Shown here piece by piece: positions 8,533 through 17,399 of a stretch of DNA of 64,000 nucleotides (positions are counted from its first letter, which is position 1; each line of letters opens with the position of its first letter). The DNA lies in NCBI RefSeq assembly GCF_001634365.1, contig NZ_CP014579.1, positions 868,001-932,000 of the forward strand, read 5' to 3'. The stretch is from Paraburkholderia phytofirmans OLGA172. GTDB taxonomy: Bacteria > Pseudomonadota > Gammaproteobacteria > Burkholderiales > Burkholderiaceae. The notes beneath the pieces were generated by a model, which did no database searches, was not told the origin of the DNA, and saw nothing but the letters and a program-made list of their open reading frames with translations. A program made the position numbers and the translations under genes.

Positions 8533-9465
8533 TCAGTCTGGCTCGAGGCGCCGTCGGGCAGTCGCCACAAGTCTGTCGAACGAGAAGCTGCTCGCAGCGA
8601 GCGCGGCGGTATCCGGAAAATTTTCACGCACAATGTCCGTCAACACTTGGCCCGGCGGGGCTTCAATCAGCACGCGCGCGCCCATTTCCTGCATGACGGT
8701 GAGCGCGTCGAACCAGCGTACGGTGTAGCGCATATTGGTCGCGAGATCGTCGCGAATGGCGTCCGCTGTGTACAGAGGGCGGCCGCCGCGATTGCCGATA
8801 TAGGTGCTTTGCGGCGTGTGAAAAGGTAATTCCTGTGCGTATGCAATCAGTTCGTCCGTGGCGTGCGCGAGCAGTTCGCAATGTGACGGCACGCTTACCG
8901 CAAGACGGATGGCTTTGCGGGCGCCTGCCGCCAGCGCGCGTTCGATGAACCTGTCCAGCGCACCATTCGCTCCGGCCATGACGATCTGACGCGGCGCATT
9001 CACATTGCCAACATAGACGCGTTGATTGCCTGCATTTGCTTGCAGAGCGGCGAGCGTTTCGAGTTGGTGTTCGGTCAAGCCCGACACGGCCGCGAGACCG
9101 TAGCCCGACGGGTACGCCGCCTCCATCAATTCAGCGCGCTTTCGAACCATCCGTAACGCGTCGCCAAAGCGAATCGCGCCGCAACTGACCGCCGCTGTAT
9201 ACGCCCCCACCGACAAACCCGCGCTGATCTCCGGCGTGAGCTGTTCATCTGCCAGTGCGCGCGTGATCGCCACGCCCGCGACGGTCAAGCCGACCTGAAC
9301 CGCTATGGTCGAGCGCAGCGCGTTTGGTGTGTCGAGTGTGAGTACGTTGGTGTCGAGCACCTGAGACGCTTCTTCCAGTGTCTCAGTCACAGCTCGGTGC
9401 TGCGGCAGACGGTGCAGGAATCCATCCGACTGCGCGCCCTGGCCGGGAAACAGAAGGGCCAGCAT
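8533..9465 (-). CDS. mdcH: malonate decarboxylase, malonyl-CoA:ACP transacylase subunit (epsilon)
   Basis: MdcH loads malonyl groups onto the decarboxylase acyl carrier protein at the start of each activation cycle. The FabD-like transacylase fold is clear: the N-terminal LFPGQGAQ motif, the nucleophile elbow GLSVGAYTAA with its Ser, and the catalytic His in SVPSHCELL. The ATG at 9465 shares its A with the TGA of mdcG, so it is translationally coupled. It is the last gene of the operon; only 41 bp separate its stop from that of convergent mazF. Confidence 0.92.
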   Translation of the reverse strand: MLALLFPGQGAQSDGFLHRLPQHRAVTETLEEASQVLDTNVLTLDTPNALRSTIAVQVGLTVAGVAITRALADEQLTPEISAGLSVGAYTAAVSCGAIRFGDALRMVRKRAELMEAAYPSGYGLAAVSGLTEHQLETLAALQANAGNQRVYVGNVNAPRQIVMAGANGALDRFIERALAAGARKAIRLAVSVPSHCELLAHATDELIAYAQELPFHTPQSTYIGNRGGRPLYTADAIRDDLATNMRYTVRWFDALTVMQEMGARVLIEAPPGQVLTDIVRENFPDTAALAASSFSFDRLVATARRRLEPD

Positions 9466-10157
9466 CAGGCATCGCCGTGAGCGGGCGCCCACGGATCGGC
9501 AACCAGCTGCGGGCCGCGAGCATGGCGCGCCATCACGCGTGCTTTATCCGCTGCCCACTCGGCCAGCGCAACGCCGCCTGCGGGCGTTTCCAGTTGAGCA
9601 TCCACGCGAATGCCGGCGCGCTGTGCGATTGCTTGCAGATGGTTCAGCAACTGAATGGCCGCGCCGTGCGAGAGTTTCTCCGGCGCGCGGATCAGCAGAT
9701 CGAGATCGCTCGAAAAAGTGACGGCGGGTGCCTGAGTTGCCAGTTCGAAGCCCGCGCTGCCGGTTGGTCCCCAGACGAATTCAGCCAACGCGCCGGCGGT
9801 GTCGCCTTGTAATGCGGCAAGGGCCGCGAAAGCAGGCAACGCATTGCGCTCCGCAAGAGGGCTGCGTCGCGCTAACGCTTCTGGCGGCACGGCGGTTTCA
9901 ATATCGTCTCGATGCGCCCATGTGCCGTAACGCTGCGACCGTTCCCTACCGCGCAAGCCGATCGCCACGAAGCCGTCAGCGGCCAGCGCGCGTCTTACGA
10001 CCGCATACGGGGCGCGCTCGAACGACCCATGAAGCCACACCGGTTCGCCGTCAGACTGCCGCAAACGGTGCAAGCGCAGCAGGTCATGCGGTTGCCAATG
10101 CGCGTCGCACGACAACGCGTGATCGCCTGCAAACGGCGGTGCTGCGCAGACCCGCAT
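9465..10157 (-). CDS. mdcG: malonate decarboxylase holo-ACP synthase (phosphoribosyl-dephospho-CoA transferase)
   Basis: MdcG transfers the 2'-(5''-phosphoribosyl)-3'-dephospho-CoA prosthetic group onto Ser of the MdcC carrier protein. The sequence has the nucleotidyltransferase-type motif SSDLDLLIRAP and the N-terminal HDLLRL segment. The ATG at 10157 overlaps the TAA of mdcE (TAATG). The frame stays open far upstream, but that part is an out-of-frame read of mdcE. The 230-residue length is slightly longer than many MdcG proteins. Confidence 0.9.
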   Translation of the reverse strand: MRVCAAPPFAGDHALSCDAHWQPHDLLRLHRLRQSDGEPVWLHGSFERAPYAVVRRALAADGFVAIGLRGRERSQRYGTWAHRDDIETAVPPEALARRSPLAERNALPAFAALAALQGDTAGALAEFVWGPTGSAGFELATQAPAVTFSSDLDLLIRAPEKLSHGAAIQLLNHLQAIAQRAGIRVDAQLETPAGGVALAEWAADKARVMARHARGPQLVADPWAPAHGDA

Positions 10158-10972
10158 TACACGGCGTCCCATTGTTCGGCGAGACGACGCCGCACTTCGA
10201 TCGACGCTGCGCGATTCTTTTGCGCCGCCGCCGATTCGAGACGATGCGACAGACCGCGGCTGCCATCGCGCGCGTTGCGAATCTGCCCGGTCAACACCTG
10301 ACGCACGCGCTCGATTTGCGCGGCATCCGGCGCATCGGCGTCGACACCTTCGATTAGTTGATCGAGCAGGCCCAATTTGGCAAACGACGCCATCGAGTAC
10401 GACATCGGCACAATGGTTTCGCCGAGCGCGTCGAGTGCTTCGACGGTGCGCCGCGTGACCCGGGCGGCCGCTTCCTTGCCCATTGCGTGAACCATCGTGC
10501 CGGGCGCGTCGAGTGCGACGATCCGGTTGGCCTGATAGCCGTGCGCGAGGAACGCGCCCGACATGGCCGGCCCGACGATCAACGCGATCACCGGATGGCC
10601 GGCGTCGCGCGCCGACGCGTATGCATCGACCGCAGCGGCGCAAGCGAGGTGAATGCCGAGCATTTCTTCGCGGTAGCCGTACGCCTGGCTTTTGACATCG
10701 ACGATCGCGACAATCGGGCGGCGCGTACCGCTCGCTTCGTCCTGCGCGATGGCCTCGCGTACTGCGCGCGCGAGCTGCCAGCCTTGCTCGAGACCGACGA
10801 CGTTATCGGTCGCACGGGGAAAGCGGTTGTCGGGATCGGGGACGACAGCAATGAAGCGCGCGGTCTCTCCGCCGAGCGACGCATCGCCGCTCCATACGGG
10901 TGCCTTGCCGGACGGTTCGCCAGCTAACGCGTGGAACCAGCGCGCGCCGCGGCTGAGGGGGGTATCGCTCAT
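10157..10972 (-). CDS. mdcE: malonate decarboxylase carboxyl-transferase subunit gamma
   Basis: MdcE pairs with MdcD to decarboxylate malonyl-S-ACP to acetyl-S-ACP. It is a crotonase-fold protein of the carboxyltransferase family; the blocks VAIVDVKSQAYGYREEMLGIHLA and VIALIVGPAMSGAFLAHG form the acyl-binding and oxyanion regions, and DAPGTMVHAMGKEAAARVTRR follows. The 271 residues start at ATG 10972, which overlaps the mdcD stop in an ATGA arrangement. Confidence 0.93.
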   Translation of the reverse strand: MSDTPLSRGARWFHALAGEPSGKAPVWSGDASLGGETARFIAVVPDPDNRFPRATDNVVGLEQGWQLARAVREAIAQDEASGTRRPIVAIVDVKSQAYGYREEMLGIHLACAAAVDAYASARDAGHPVIALIVGPAMSGAFLAHGYQANRIVALDAPGTMVHAMGKEAAARVTRRTVEALDALGETIVPMSYSMASFAKLGLLDQLIEGVDADAPDAAQIERVRQVLTGQIRNARDGSRGLSHRLESAAAQKNRAASIEVRRRLAEQWDAV

Positions 10973-11853
10973 GCCTGCTCCTTGCGCGCGTTGTTCCGCG
11001 CATGTGGGTTGTACACATCGCGCATCGTGTCCGGCGTCACGCTGGCCGGGTCGATCTGCGCGAGGCGGTTGAGGAAGATGTCGACCTGTTCGCTGCGATG
11101 CGCAGCCGGCACGCCTTGTGTGAATGCTGAGCGCACGGCGGCGCGCACCGCGTGCGCATCGTCGTCGACCAGTTGATCGGCGAGCGCGGTCGCAGCCCGT
11201 TGTTCGCCGCCAATCAATTGCCACACTCGGCGCCGATCGCTCGCGTCGAGTTCTTCGATACCGGCTTCCTGTTCGATCACTTCGGGGCCGTTCATGCCGA
11301 GCCGCCCCTGCTTCGTCACGACGAGATACGAGCACAAGGCCGCGGCAAGCGACATCCCGCCGAAGCAGCCCACCATCCCCGCAATCACGCCGACTACCGG
11401 CACATGCCGGCGTAACGCGACGATCGCGGCCTGAATCTCGGCGATCACCGCGAGGCCGAGGTTAGCTTCCTGCAGCCGCACGCCGCCGGTTTCGAACAAC
11501 ACGACAGGACGCACGATCTTGCCGCGTTCGCAGTCGCGCAAGGCCATTTCCAACGCGGCGGCGATCTTGCTGCCCGACACTTCGCCGATGCTGCCGCCCT
11601 GGAATGCGGATTCGATCGCGGCGACCACGGCGGGCTCGCCGTCGATGGTGCCGCGCGCGATCACGCAGCCGTCATCCGCCTGGCAGACGACACCTTGCAG
11701 CGGCAGCCACGGCGACTCGATCTTGTCGAACGGTCCGAGCAGTTCGCGGAACGTGCCGGCGTCGAGCAGCGAGCGGGCGCGTTCGCGCGCGGGCAGCTCA
11801 ATGAAGCTTTCGCGCAGCATGGGCGCAGGGCGTGCGGTAGCGATTGTGTTCAC
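10969..11853 (-). CDS. mdcD: malonate decarboxylase carboxyl-transferase subunit beta
   Basis: MdcD is the catalytic partner of MdcE and is homologous to the acetyl-CoA carboxylase beta subunit. Visible features include FIELPARERARSLLDAGTFREL near the N-terminus, the central VVLFETGGVRLQEAN, the oxyanion glycines in GMVGCFGGMSLAAAL, and GRLGMNGPEVIEQEAG. The 294-residue protein starts at ATG 11853, overlapping the mdcC stop by four bases. Gene order A-B-C-D-E-G-H is that of Pseudomonas and Acinetobacter mdc operons. Confidence 0.93.
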   Translation of the reverse strand: MNTIATARPAPMLRESFIELPARERARSLLDAGTFRELLGPFDKIESPWLPLQGVVCQADDGCVIARGTIDGEPAVVAAIESAFQGGSIGEVSGSKIAAALEMALRDCERGKIVRPVVLFETGGVRLQEANLGLAVIAEIQAAIVALRRHVPVVGVIAGMVGCFGGMSLAAALCSYLVVTKQGRLGMNGPEVIEQEAGIEELDASDRRRVWQLIGGEQRAATALADQLVDDDAHAVRAAVRSAFTQGVPAAHRSEQVDIFLNRLAQIDPASVTPDTMRDVYNPHARNNARKEQA

Positions 11854-12164
11854 GCGCCGTCTCCCAGTTCCGCCGCTTCGATGGCTTCCGCGAGCCGCAG
11901 CGCCACCACGCCGGGTGTCGCGCCAAAGTCGTTGATTTCGATTTGCGCCGCACCGTCATAACGGGTGAAGAAGCGGTCGAGCACGCTCTTCCAGATGTGG
12001 CTGTAGCCGTCGACGCTGGTCCGCACGACCACATGCGCGGTCAGGGCGGCGCCGTTTTCAGCAGGCGACAGCAGCACTTCCAGATCGCCCGAACCGACCA
12101 CGCCGACATGCGCGCGGGTCGTGACGGCGCGTTGCGCCGGATAGTCGAAGGTCAGATGTTCCAT
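11850..12164 (-). CDS. mdcC: malonate decarboxylase acyl carrier protein (delta)
   Basis: This 104-residue carrier protein holds the phosphoribosyl-dephospho-CoA arm that shuttles acetyl and malonyl groups between subunits. The attachment Ser is in VGVVGSGDLEVLL, at about residue 25, as in other MdcC proteins. The gene overlaps mdcB by 13 bases at its start and mdcD by four at its end. Confidence 0.92.
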   Translation of the reverse strand: MEHLTFDYPAQRAVTTRAHVGVVGSGDLEVLLSPAENGAALTAHVVVRTSVDGYSHIWKSVLDRFFTRYDGAAQIEINDFGATPGVVALRLAEAIEAAELGDGA

Positions 12165-13180
12165 GAGGCGGAGCTCCCGCTGGCGTCGTGATGTGCCAGC
12201 ATGTCGAGAAAGAGGGTGGCGGCGAGCAGATCGGCTGCGCCGCCAGGGGATGCGTTGAGCGACAGCAATGCGTGTTCGAGTGCAACGAGGGCGGTGTACC
12301 CAGCGGGCGTGGAACTTCCGCCGGCTTGCAGTACAAGGCGCGCGCCTTGTTGCGCCGTCCGCAAACCAGGCAAACCCGCGCGATGCAGCAGGCAGGTGTC
12401 GTCGAGCGACACCATGATCGAGAGCAGGGCGTCGATACGCGCGGCGTTTTCGTCGACGCCGTTGGCGCGCGCTGCGCGCAACGCGGGCAAGCCGATATCG
12501 ATGACGTGCGGGAAACCGTCTTGTGCCTCACGGCGTGCTCCGCCTACCTGATAGCGCCGCCGCGCGCGCTCGCCGTGACTATCGGCGGGGGCGGCGAAGC
12601 GATCCGGGAGGCACGCAATCTGCGCGGCGAGCGCGCAGACGCGCGACGCGTTCAGATGCGCGGTGTCGCCCGTCATCGACGCGCCCGCCACGAGCAGGCC
12701 GACGATCCAGATCGCGCCGCGATGGGCGTTGCTGCCGCCGGTGGCATGCAACATGTCCTGTTCACCGGCGCGGCCGATTTGCGCGAGTTCGGCACGCAAC
12801 AGCGCGGATGGTTCACCACGGCGGCGCGCTGTGCGTGCGAGCGCCGCGAAGGTCGGCTCGAGCGCGTGTGCCGAGCGCAGCATGGTGGCGAGATCGAGGT
12901 CGCGATGCGCGCCGCTGCCGCGCCGGTCGACCAGCGCGGGTTTCGGCGTGAGTTGCGCTTCTTCGATCAGCGCGGTGACGGCATAGCGTGCAAGTTGGGC
13001 ATCGGACAGCGCCCTGTGCCGCGCCACCGCAGCGCTGATTGCCGTGCTTGCCGCATGCGCCACCGTACCTGTGTAGCGTGCTGGTACGACGGGCCAGCGC
13101 AGGACGGCTAGTCCAGCTTCCGCCTCCTGCTGCGGTGCGCCTTCGACGGCACGCTCGAGCAAAGCTTCGCGGGAGCCCAT
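12152..13180 (-). CDS. mdcB: triphosphoribosyl-dephospho-CoA synthase for malonate decarboxylase
   Basis: MdcB makes the precursor 2'-(5''-triphosphoribosyl)-3'-dephospho-CoA from ATP and dephospho-CoA. The CitG-family signature LTPKPALVDRRGSGAHRDL lies around residue 80, and NAHRGAIWIVGLL and LDDTCLLHRAG follow. I chose ATG 13180 because AGGAG lies nine bases upstream, and this start is two bases beyond the mdcA stop; the upstream frame to 13231 overlaps mdcA. The protein has 342 residues, with a longer N-terminus than many CitG proteins. Confidence 0.9.
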   Translation of the reverse strand: MGSREALLERAVEGAPQQEAEAGLAVLRWPVVPARYTGTVAHAASTAISAAVARHRALSDAQLARYAVTALIEEAQLTPKPALVDRRGSGAHRDLDLATMLRSAHALEPTFAALARTARRRGEPSALLRAELAQIGRAGEQDMLHATGGSNAHRGAIWIVGLLVAGASMTGDTAHLNASRVCALAAQIACLPDRFAAPADSHGERARRRYQVGGARREAQDGFPHVIDIGLPALRAARANGVDENAARIDALLSIMVSLDDTCLLHRAGLPGLRTAQQGARLVLQAGGSSTPAGYTALVALEHALLSLNASPGGAADLLAATLFLDMLAHHDASGSSASWNI

Positions 13181-13182
13181 TG

Positions 13183-14853
13183 TTACCAGCTCCTGAAGCG
13201 GGCCGGCGGCGCGTACAGGCCACCCGACCACGTCACCAGATCGTCGATGCTGCGTGCCGCCAGCAACGAACGCTTTGCTTCGCCGCGGCGAATGCCGAGA
13301 TCTTCCGGATACGCAACGATGCCACGCCGGCGCAACTCAGCCGTTTTCTCCGGCTTGGCGCGCAGCCCGATCGGCGTCACGCCGGCCACCGCGGCCAACG
13401 CCGCACGCCGCTCGTCGATCCCTTCGGCCTTGTGCAAATACGCGATCCCTTCCTCGGTGACGACATGGCTCACGTCGTCGCCGTAGATCATCACGGGGGC
13501 AATCGGCATGCCGCTTTTCGCGCCGACGGCGACCGCATCGAGTTCGTCGACGAAGGTCGGCTCGCCACCTTTCTTGTACGTCTCGGCCATCTGCACGACC
13601 AGCTTCTGCCCGCGCGAGACCGGACCCTGGTCTTTCAGCAGCTTGAGCCACGCTTCGCTCGAATGACGCCGGCCGCGCGGGTCGTGACCCATGTTCGGCG
13701 CACCGCCGAAACCGGCAAGACGCCCGCGCGTGACCGTCGACGAATTCGCGTCCGCGTCGATCTGCAAGGTGGAGCCGATAAACAGATCGACACCGTATTG
13801 ACCCGCCAGTTGGCACAGCACACGGTTCGAGCGCAGGCTGCCGTCGTTGCCCGTGAAAAACACGTCGGGGCGCGCCTCGATATACGCCTCCATGCCGACT
13901 TCACTGCCGAAGCAATGAATGCTCTCGACCCAGCCCGATTCGATCGCGGGGATCATGGTGGGGTGCGGATTGAGCGTCCAGTTGCGGCAGATTTTGCCTT
14001 TCAGACCGAGCGATTCGCCGTAGGTGGGCAGCAGCAATTCGATCGCCGCCGTATCGAAGCCGATGCCGTGATTCAGCGAACTCACGCCGTACGGTTCGTA
14101 GATGCCGCGAATCACCATCATCGCGGTGAGCACCTGCAGGTCGCCGATATGCCGCGGGTCGCGCGTGAACAGCGGCTCGACGGCAAAGGGCCTATCGGCC
14201 TCTACGACCACGTCGACCCACGAACCCGGAATGTCGACGCGCGGCAGTTCATCGACGATTTCGTTGACCTGCACGATCACGATGCCATGCCGGAACGCGG
14301 CGGCTTCGGCGATGGTCGGCGTGTCTTCCGTGTTCGGTCCGGTGTACAGGTTGCCGTGACGGTCAGCCTTTTCCGCGCACAGCAATGCGACGTGCGGCGT
14401 GAGATCGACGAACATCCGCGCGTACAACTCGACGTACGTGTAGATCGCGCCGATTTCCAGTTGGCCGTCTTCGAGCAACTGCGCGACGCGCAAACTTTGC
14501 GGTCCGGCAAACGAGAAATCGACCTTATGCGCGATGCCGCGCTCGAACAGCGTCAGATGTTCAGGACGGCTGATGCTCGAAATCAGCAGATGCACGTCGT
14601 GGATCTTTTGCGGATCGACCTTGGCAAGCGAACGGGACAGGAAGTCGGCCTGTTTCTGGTTGTCGCCTTCGAGTGCGACGCGGTCGCCCGGTTGAATCAG
14701 TGTTTCGAGCGCATCGACGATGCGGGTGGTCGGCAGGATGCCGTCTTCCAGCCACGGTGCAATGGCCGCGAGGCGACGGTTCTTTTCGTCGCGGCGGGTG
14801 GTCCAGGACCGTGCAGTGGTGGAAGCTTCGGCGGCTTCGGCGGGTCGGTTCAT
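13183..14853 (-). CDS. mdcA: malonate decarboxylase subunit alpha (acetyl-S-ACP:malonate ACP-transferase)
   Basis: MdcA exchanges the acetyl group on the carrier protein for malonate, so it is the step that admits free malonate to the cycle. At 556 residues it has the usual length, with the family blocks GDRVALEGDNQKQADFL, FSFAGPQSLR, HGIGFDTAAIELLLPTYGE and GGAPNMGHDPRGRRHSS. It is the first structural gene of the mdc operon and starts eight bases after the stop of the GntR regulator gene, so the two are probably co-transcribed. Confidence 0.94.
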   Translation of the reverse strand: MNRPAEAAEASTTARSWTTRRDEKNRRLAAIAPWLEDGILPTTRIVDALETLIQPGDRVALEGDNQKQADFLSRSLAKVDPQKIHDVHLLISSISRPEHLTLFERGIAHKVDFSFAGPQSLRVAQLLEDGQLEIGAIYTYVELYARMFVDLTPHVALLCAEKADRHGNLYTGPNTEDTPTIAEAAAFRHGIVIVQVNEIVDELPRVDIPGSWVDVVVEADRPFAVEPLFTRDPRHIGDLQVLTAMMVIRGIYEPYGVSSLNHGIGFDTAAIELLLPTYGESLGLKGKICRNWTLNPHPTMIPAIESGWVESIHCFGSEVGMEAYIEARPDVFFTGNDGSLRSNRVLCQLAGQYGVDLFIGSTLQIDADANSSTVTRGRLAGFGGAPNMGHDPRGRRHSSEAWLKLLKDQGPVSRGQKLVVQMAETYKKGGEPTFVDELDAVAVGAKSGMPIAPVMIYGDDVSHVVTEEGIAYLHKAEGIDERRAALAAVAGVTPIGLRAKPEKTAELRRRGIVAYPEDLGIRRGEAKRSLLAARSIDDLVTWSGGLYAPPARFRSW

Positions 14854-14861
14854 CGGCGGAT

Positions 14862-15635
14862 TCAGCTCCCGGTGGTGGTGCGCATGCGTCTGGCGCGCGG
14901 CTTGGGTTGGTTCGCAAGCGCGGCTTCCGCCTGCGCGCGTTCGGTCAGGAAACGATGCAGCAAGTCGCCGGTGCCGAGCAGATGCGCGACGACCAGGGAC
15001 TGTGCAGCAGGAATATCACGGCGTTGTACCGCGTCGAGCAAGGCGGCGTGTTCGTTGTCCGACTCGCCCTTGTACGACGGCAAACCGAACTTGAGGCGCA
15101 AATACCGTTCGCCGCGCCGATGCAGCGTGCCGATCATGTCATCGAGTTGCGGACGGGCGGCCGGCGCATACAGGCTCATATGGAAGGCCACATTGCGCGC
15201 GACATACAGCGACGGGTCGGACTCGCGCTCGGCGGCACGGCAGAGGCTGGCGGATTCGCGCAGCGTGGCAGCAGTGTGATTCGGAATCGCCAGGCCGATG
15301 GCGAGGCTCTCCAGCGCGGAGCGGATCTCATAGATTTCGCGTGCTTCATCCGCCGACAAGGGCGCGACGGTCGCGCCTTTATGCACGGCGGCTCGCGCCC
15401 AGCCTTCGCTTTCGAGTTGGCGCAAGGCCTCGCGCACAGGAATTGCGCTGACCGAAAAATGCCGCGCGATCGCGTCCTGCCGCAGCGGCGCACCAGGCGC
15501 CAGGGTGCCTTCGACAATCGCCGCGCGCAGCGCCTCCGCGATGACGTGGGACATGCTCTCACGCGGCGCCGCCGCGGGTAGAAGCGGGGTGCGCGCCGGA
15601 GCGTCCAGGGGAAAACCATCTATTGCATCGTTCAT
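14862..15635 (-). CDS. mdcY: GntR-family regulator of the malonate operon (FadR subfamily, FCD domain)
   Basis: The protein is a transcription factor with an N-terminal winged helix (residues 30-95; SAIPVREALRQLESEGWARAA is the recognition region) and an all-helical FCD effector domain with metal-site histidines. The gene leads the mdc operon, the position held by the malonate-responsive repressor MdcY in Acinetobacter, so malonate or malonyl-CoA is a plausible inducer. That is inference from context. The start at 15635 lacks a clear ribosome site; ATG 15554 (MSHVIAEAL) is an alternative that would remove a disordered N-terminus. Confidence 0.85.
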   Translation of the reverse strand: MNDAIDGFPLDAPARTPLLPAAAPRESMSHVIAEALRAAIVEGTLAPGAPLRQDAIARHFSVSAIPVREALRQLESEGWARAAVHKGATVAPLSADEAREIYEIRSALESLAIGLAIPNHTAATLRESASLCRAAERESDPSLYVARNVAFHMSLYAPAARPQLDDMIGTLHRRGERYLRLKFGLPSYKGESDNEHAALLDAVQRRDIPAAQSLVVAHLLGTGDLLHRFLTERAQAEAALANQPKPRARRMRTTTGS

Positions 15636-15660
15636 GATATCAAATATTATATATGAAAAT
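15632..15660. promoter_or_regulatory. AT-rich imperfect dyad, candidate operator of the mdc regulator
   Basis: A strongly AT-rich patch in otherwise GC-rich DNA begins at the regulator start codon. It has an imperfect dyad with TCAT-N-ATAT on the left and ATAT-N-TGA on the right. It is placed to control both the mdc operon and the divergent MFS gene. FadR-type regulators bind such dyads; the assignment is by position only. Confidence 0.35.
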
Positions 15661-15831
15661 GTGCCCGTTAAAGGCGGGCAAACCCGGAAAGCTTTTCACC
15701 ACTGGCGGTCTGCGGTGCCCTCTTAATAACGTTATACGAGGCGCATCGGTTCACTAACAGGCGCGCCATCCCGTCGTTCCCTTTATGTCAGCCACGTACG
15801 CCACGTACGTCAACCGCAGGGCCGGAGGAGC

Positions 15832-17133
15832 ATGATGAGTTCACTAACCGAGCGCACGTCGGTCGCGCGGCGCCGCACGCCGCTCAATCGTTCGCAGATC
15901 GCAGGGTTTTGGGGAGCGTGGGCTGGCTGGACGCTCGATGGGATGGACTCGTTCATCTACGCGCTTGTGTTGACGCCGGCGTTGACCGAGTTGTTGCCGC
16001 GCTCGGGGTACGCCGCGACGCCCGCGAATGTCGGCCTCGCCGGTTCGATTCTGTTCGCGCTGTTTCTGGTTGGCTGGGGGCTGTCGTTCATCTGGGGGCC
16101 GTTGGCGGACCGCTTCGGCCGCACCAAGGTGTTGGCGGGCACTATTTTCACGTTCGCCATTTTCACGGGACTTGCCGCGACTTCGCACAACGTCTGGGAG
16201 CTCGCCATCTACCGTTTCATTGCCGGCGTCGGCATTGGTGGCGAGTGGGCGCTGGCGGGGACGTACGTGGCTGAATCATGGCCGGAAGATCGCCGCAAGA
16301 TGGGCGCCGGGTATCTGCAAACGGGCTACTACGCCGGATTCTTTCTGGCGGCCGCGCTCAACTACACGATCGGTGTGCATTTCGGCTGGCGCGCGATGTT
16401 CCTGACCGGCGCCGTGCCGGTCGTGGTCGCGATTCTGGTGCTGCTGCGCGTGAAGGAGTCGGAAAAGTGGCAGAAGGCGGAGGCGCGCACGGAGCACGTC
16501 AAACCGCTGCGCGAAATCCTCGGGCCGGCGTATCGGCGCCGCACGTGGGTCGCGTGCATTCTGCTGACGATCGCGATTATCGGTCTGTGGGCGGGCGCAG
16601 TGTATGAACCATCGGCTGTGATTCAACTGGCGACGAAGGCCGGCATGGCGAAGAACGATGCGATCAGGACGGCTTCGCTGGCAACCGGCTTGCTGTCGAT
16701 TGCGACTATTCTCGGCTGTCTCGCATTGCCGCCGCTGGCCGAGCGGATCGGCCGCAAGAATACATTGGCGATTTACTTTACCGGCATGGCGGTGGCGATT
16801 GTCGGCAGTTTCGGCTGGGCGTTCTATCTGCCGAATGGACTCGCGCCGTTTATCGCGTGGCTCTTCGTGCTGGGCTTCTTCGGCGGCAATTTTGCACTGT
16901 TCAGCTTGTGGCTGCCGGAGCAGTTCGAGACCCGCGTGCGGGCCACGGCGTTCGCGTTTTGTACTTCGTTCGGACGGTTCGTCGGGGCGGGTGTCAACTT
17001 TTTGCTCGGCGCGGCGGTGCTGCATATGCATACGCTGGGCGTGCCGGTGGCGCTCACGGCGCTGGCGTTTGTCGTCGGCTTGTTCGTGATTCCGTTTGCA
17101 CCGGAGACGAAGGGGGAGGTGCTGCCGCAGTGA
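15832..17133 (+). CDS. MFS transporter, candidate malonate carrier
   Basis: This 433-residue protein has twelve predicted membrane helices. The MFS signature GPLADRFGRTKVL lies between helices 2 and 3, and GGEWALAGTYVAESWPEDRR in the region after helix 4 is typical of aromatic-acid and dicarboxylate carriers of the AAHS/MHS type. GGAGGAG precedes tandem ATG codons at 15832 and 15835; the second has the better spacing. It is divergent from the mdc operon, which lacks the usual MdcLM/MadLM transporter, so malonate uptake is a reasonable guess. Confidence 0.8.
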   Translation: MMSSLTERTSVARRRTPLNRSQIAGFWGAWAGWTLDGMDSFIYALVLTPALTELLPRSGYAATPANVGLAGSILFALFLVGWGLSFIWGPLADRFGRTKVLAGTIFTFAIFTGLAATSHNVWELAIYRFIAGVGIGGEWALAGTYVAESWPEDRRKMGAGYLQTGYYAGFFLAAALNYTIGVHFGWRAMFLTGAVPVVVAILVLLRVKESEKWQKAEARTEHVKPLREILGPAYRRRTWVACILLTIAIIGLWAGAVYEPSAVIQLATKAGMAKNDAIRTASLATGLLSIATILGCLALPPLAERIGRKNTLAIYFTGMAVAIVGSFGWAFYLPNGLAPFIAWLFVLGFFGGNFALFSLWLPEQFETRVRATAFAFCTSFGRFVGAGVNFLLGAAVLHMHTLGVPVALTALAFVVGLFVIPFAPETKGEVLPQ

Positions 17134-17221
17134 GACTGGCCGTTTGGCTGAGTGGCGGGCATGGTCGCTAACGGGCATGCTTCCTATCGGTTGGACGACG
17201 TGTTCCTACGCAGTTTTGGGT

Positions 17222-17250
17222 TTGCCGGTATGTACAGTACTCTGTACAAT
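17222..17250 (+). promoter_or_regulatory. promoter with overlapping YefM-type operator
   Basis: TTGCCG (17222-17227) and TACAAT (17245-17250) are 17 bp apart and form a good sigma-70 promoter. Two TGTACA hexamers lie inside it (17231-17236 and 17243-17248), with centres 12 bp apart. YefM-YoeB autorepression in E. coli uses TGTACA-core palindromes in this geometry. The predicted transcript has about 140 nt of leader before yefM. Confidence 0.75.
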
Positions 17251-17399
17251 GATTGCGGCGGCTCAGCTTGATTTTGTTGCTGCGAGCCGCCACCTCATTT
17301 GGCAGCCTCCAGGGTACAAGTACTCCGTTTGGCGGTGGAAACGTCTCTAACTTTTTGACAGGAGCGACTGGAGGGAAACCTCTCAGATCGAGAAAACGA

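Noticed and set aside
13039..15279. 746-codon open frame antisense to mdcB, mdcA and the regulator
   Set aside because: It is Arg/Asp/His-rich with no domain, lies fully opposite well-supported genes, and reflects the absence of stops in high-GC third-position DNA.
15792..15809. CACGTACG doublet before the MFS gene as an operator
   Set aside because: Two short copies next to each other have no dyad matching GntR sites; a chance repeat is as likely.
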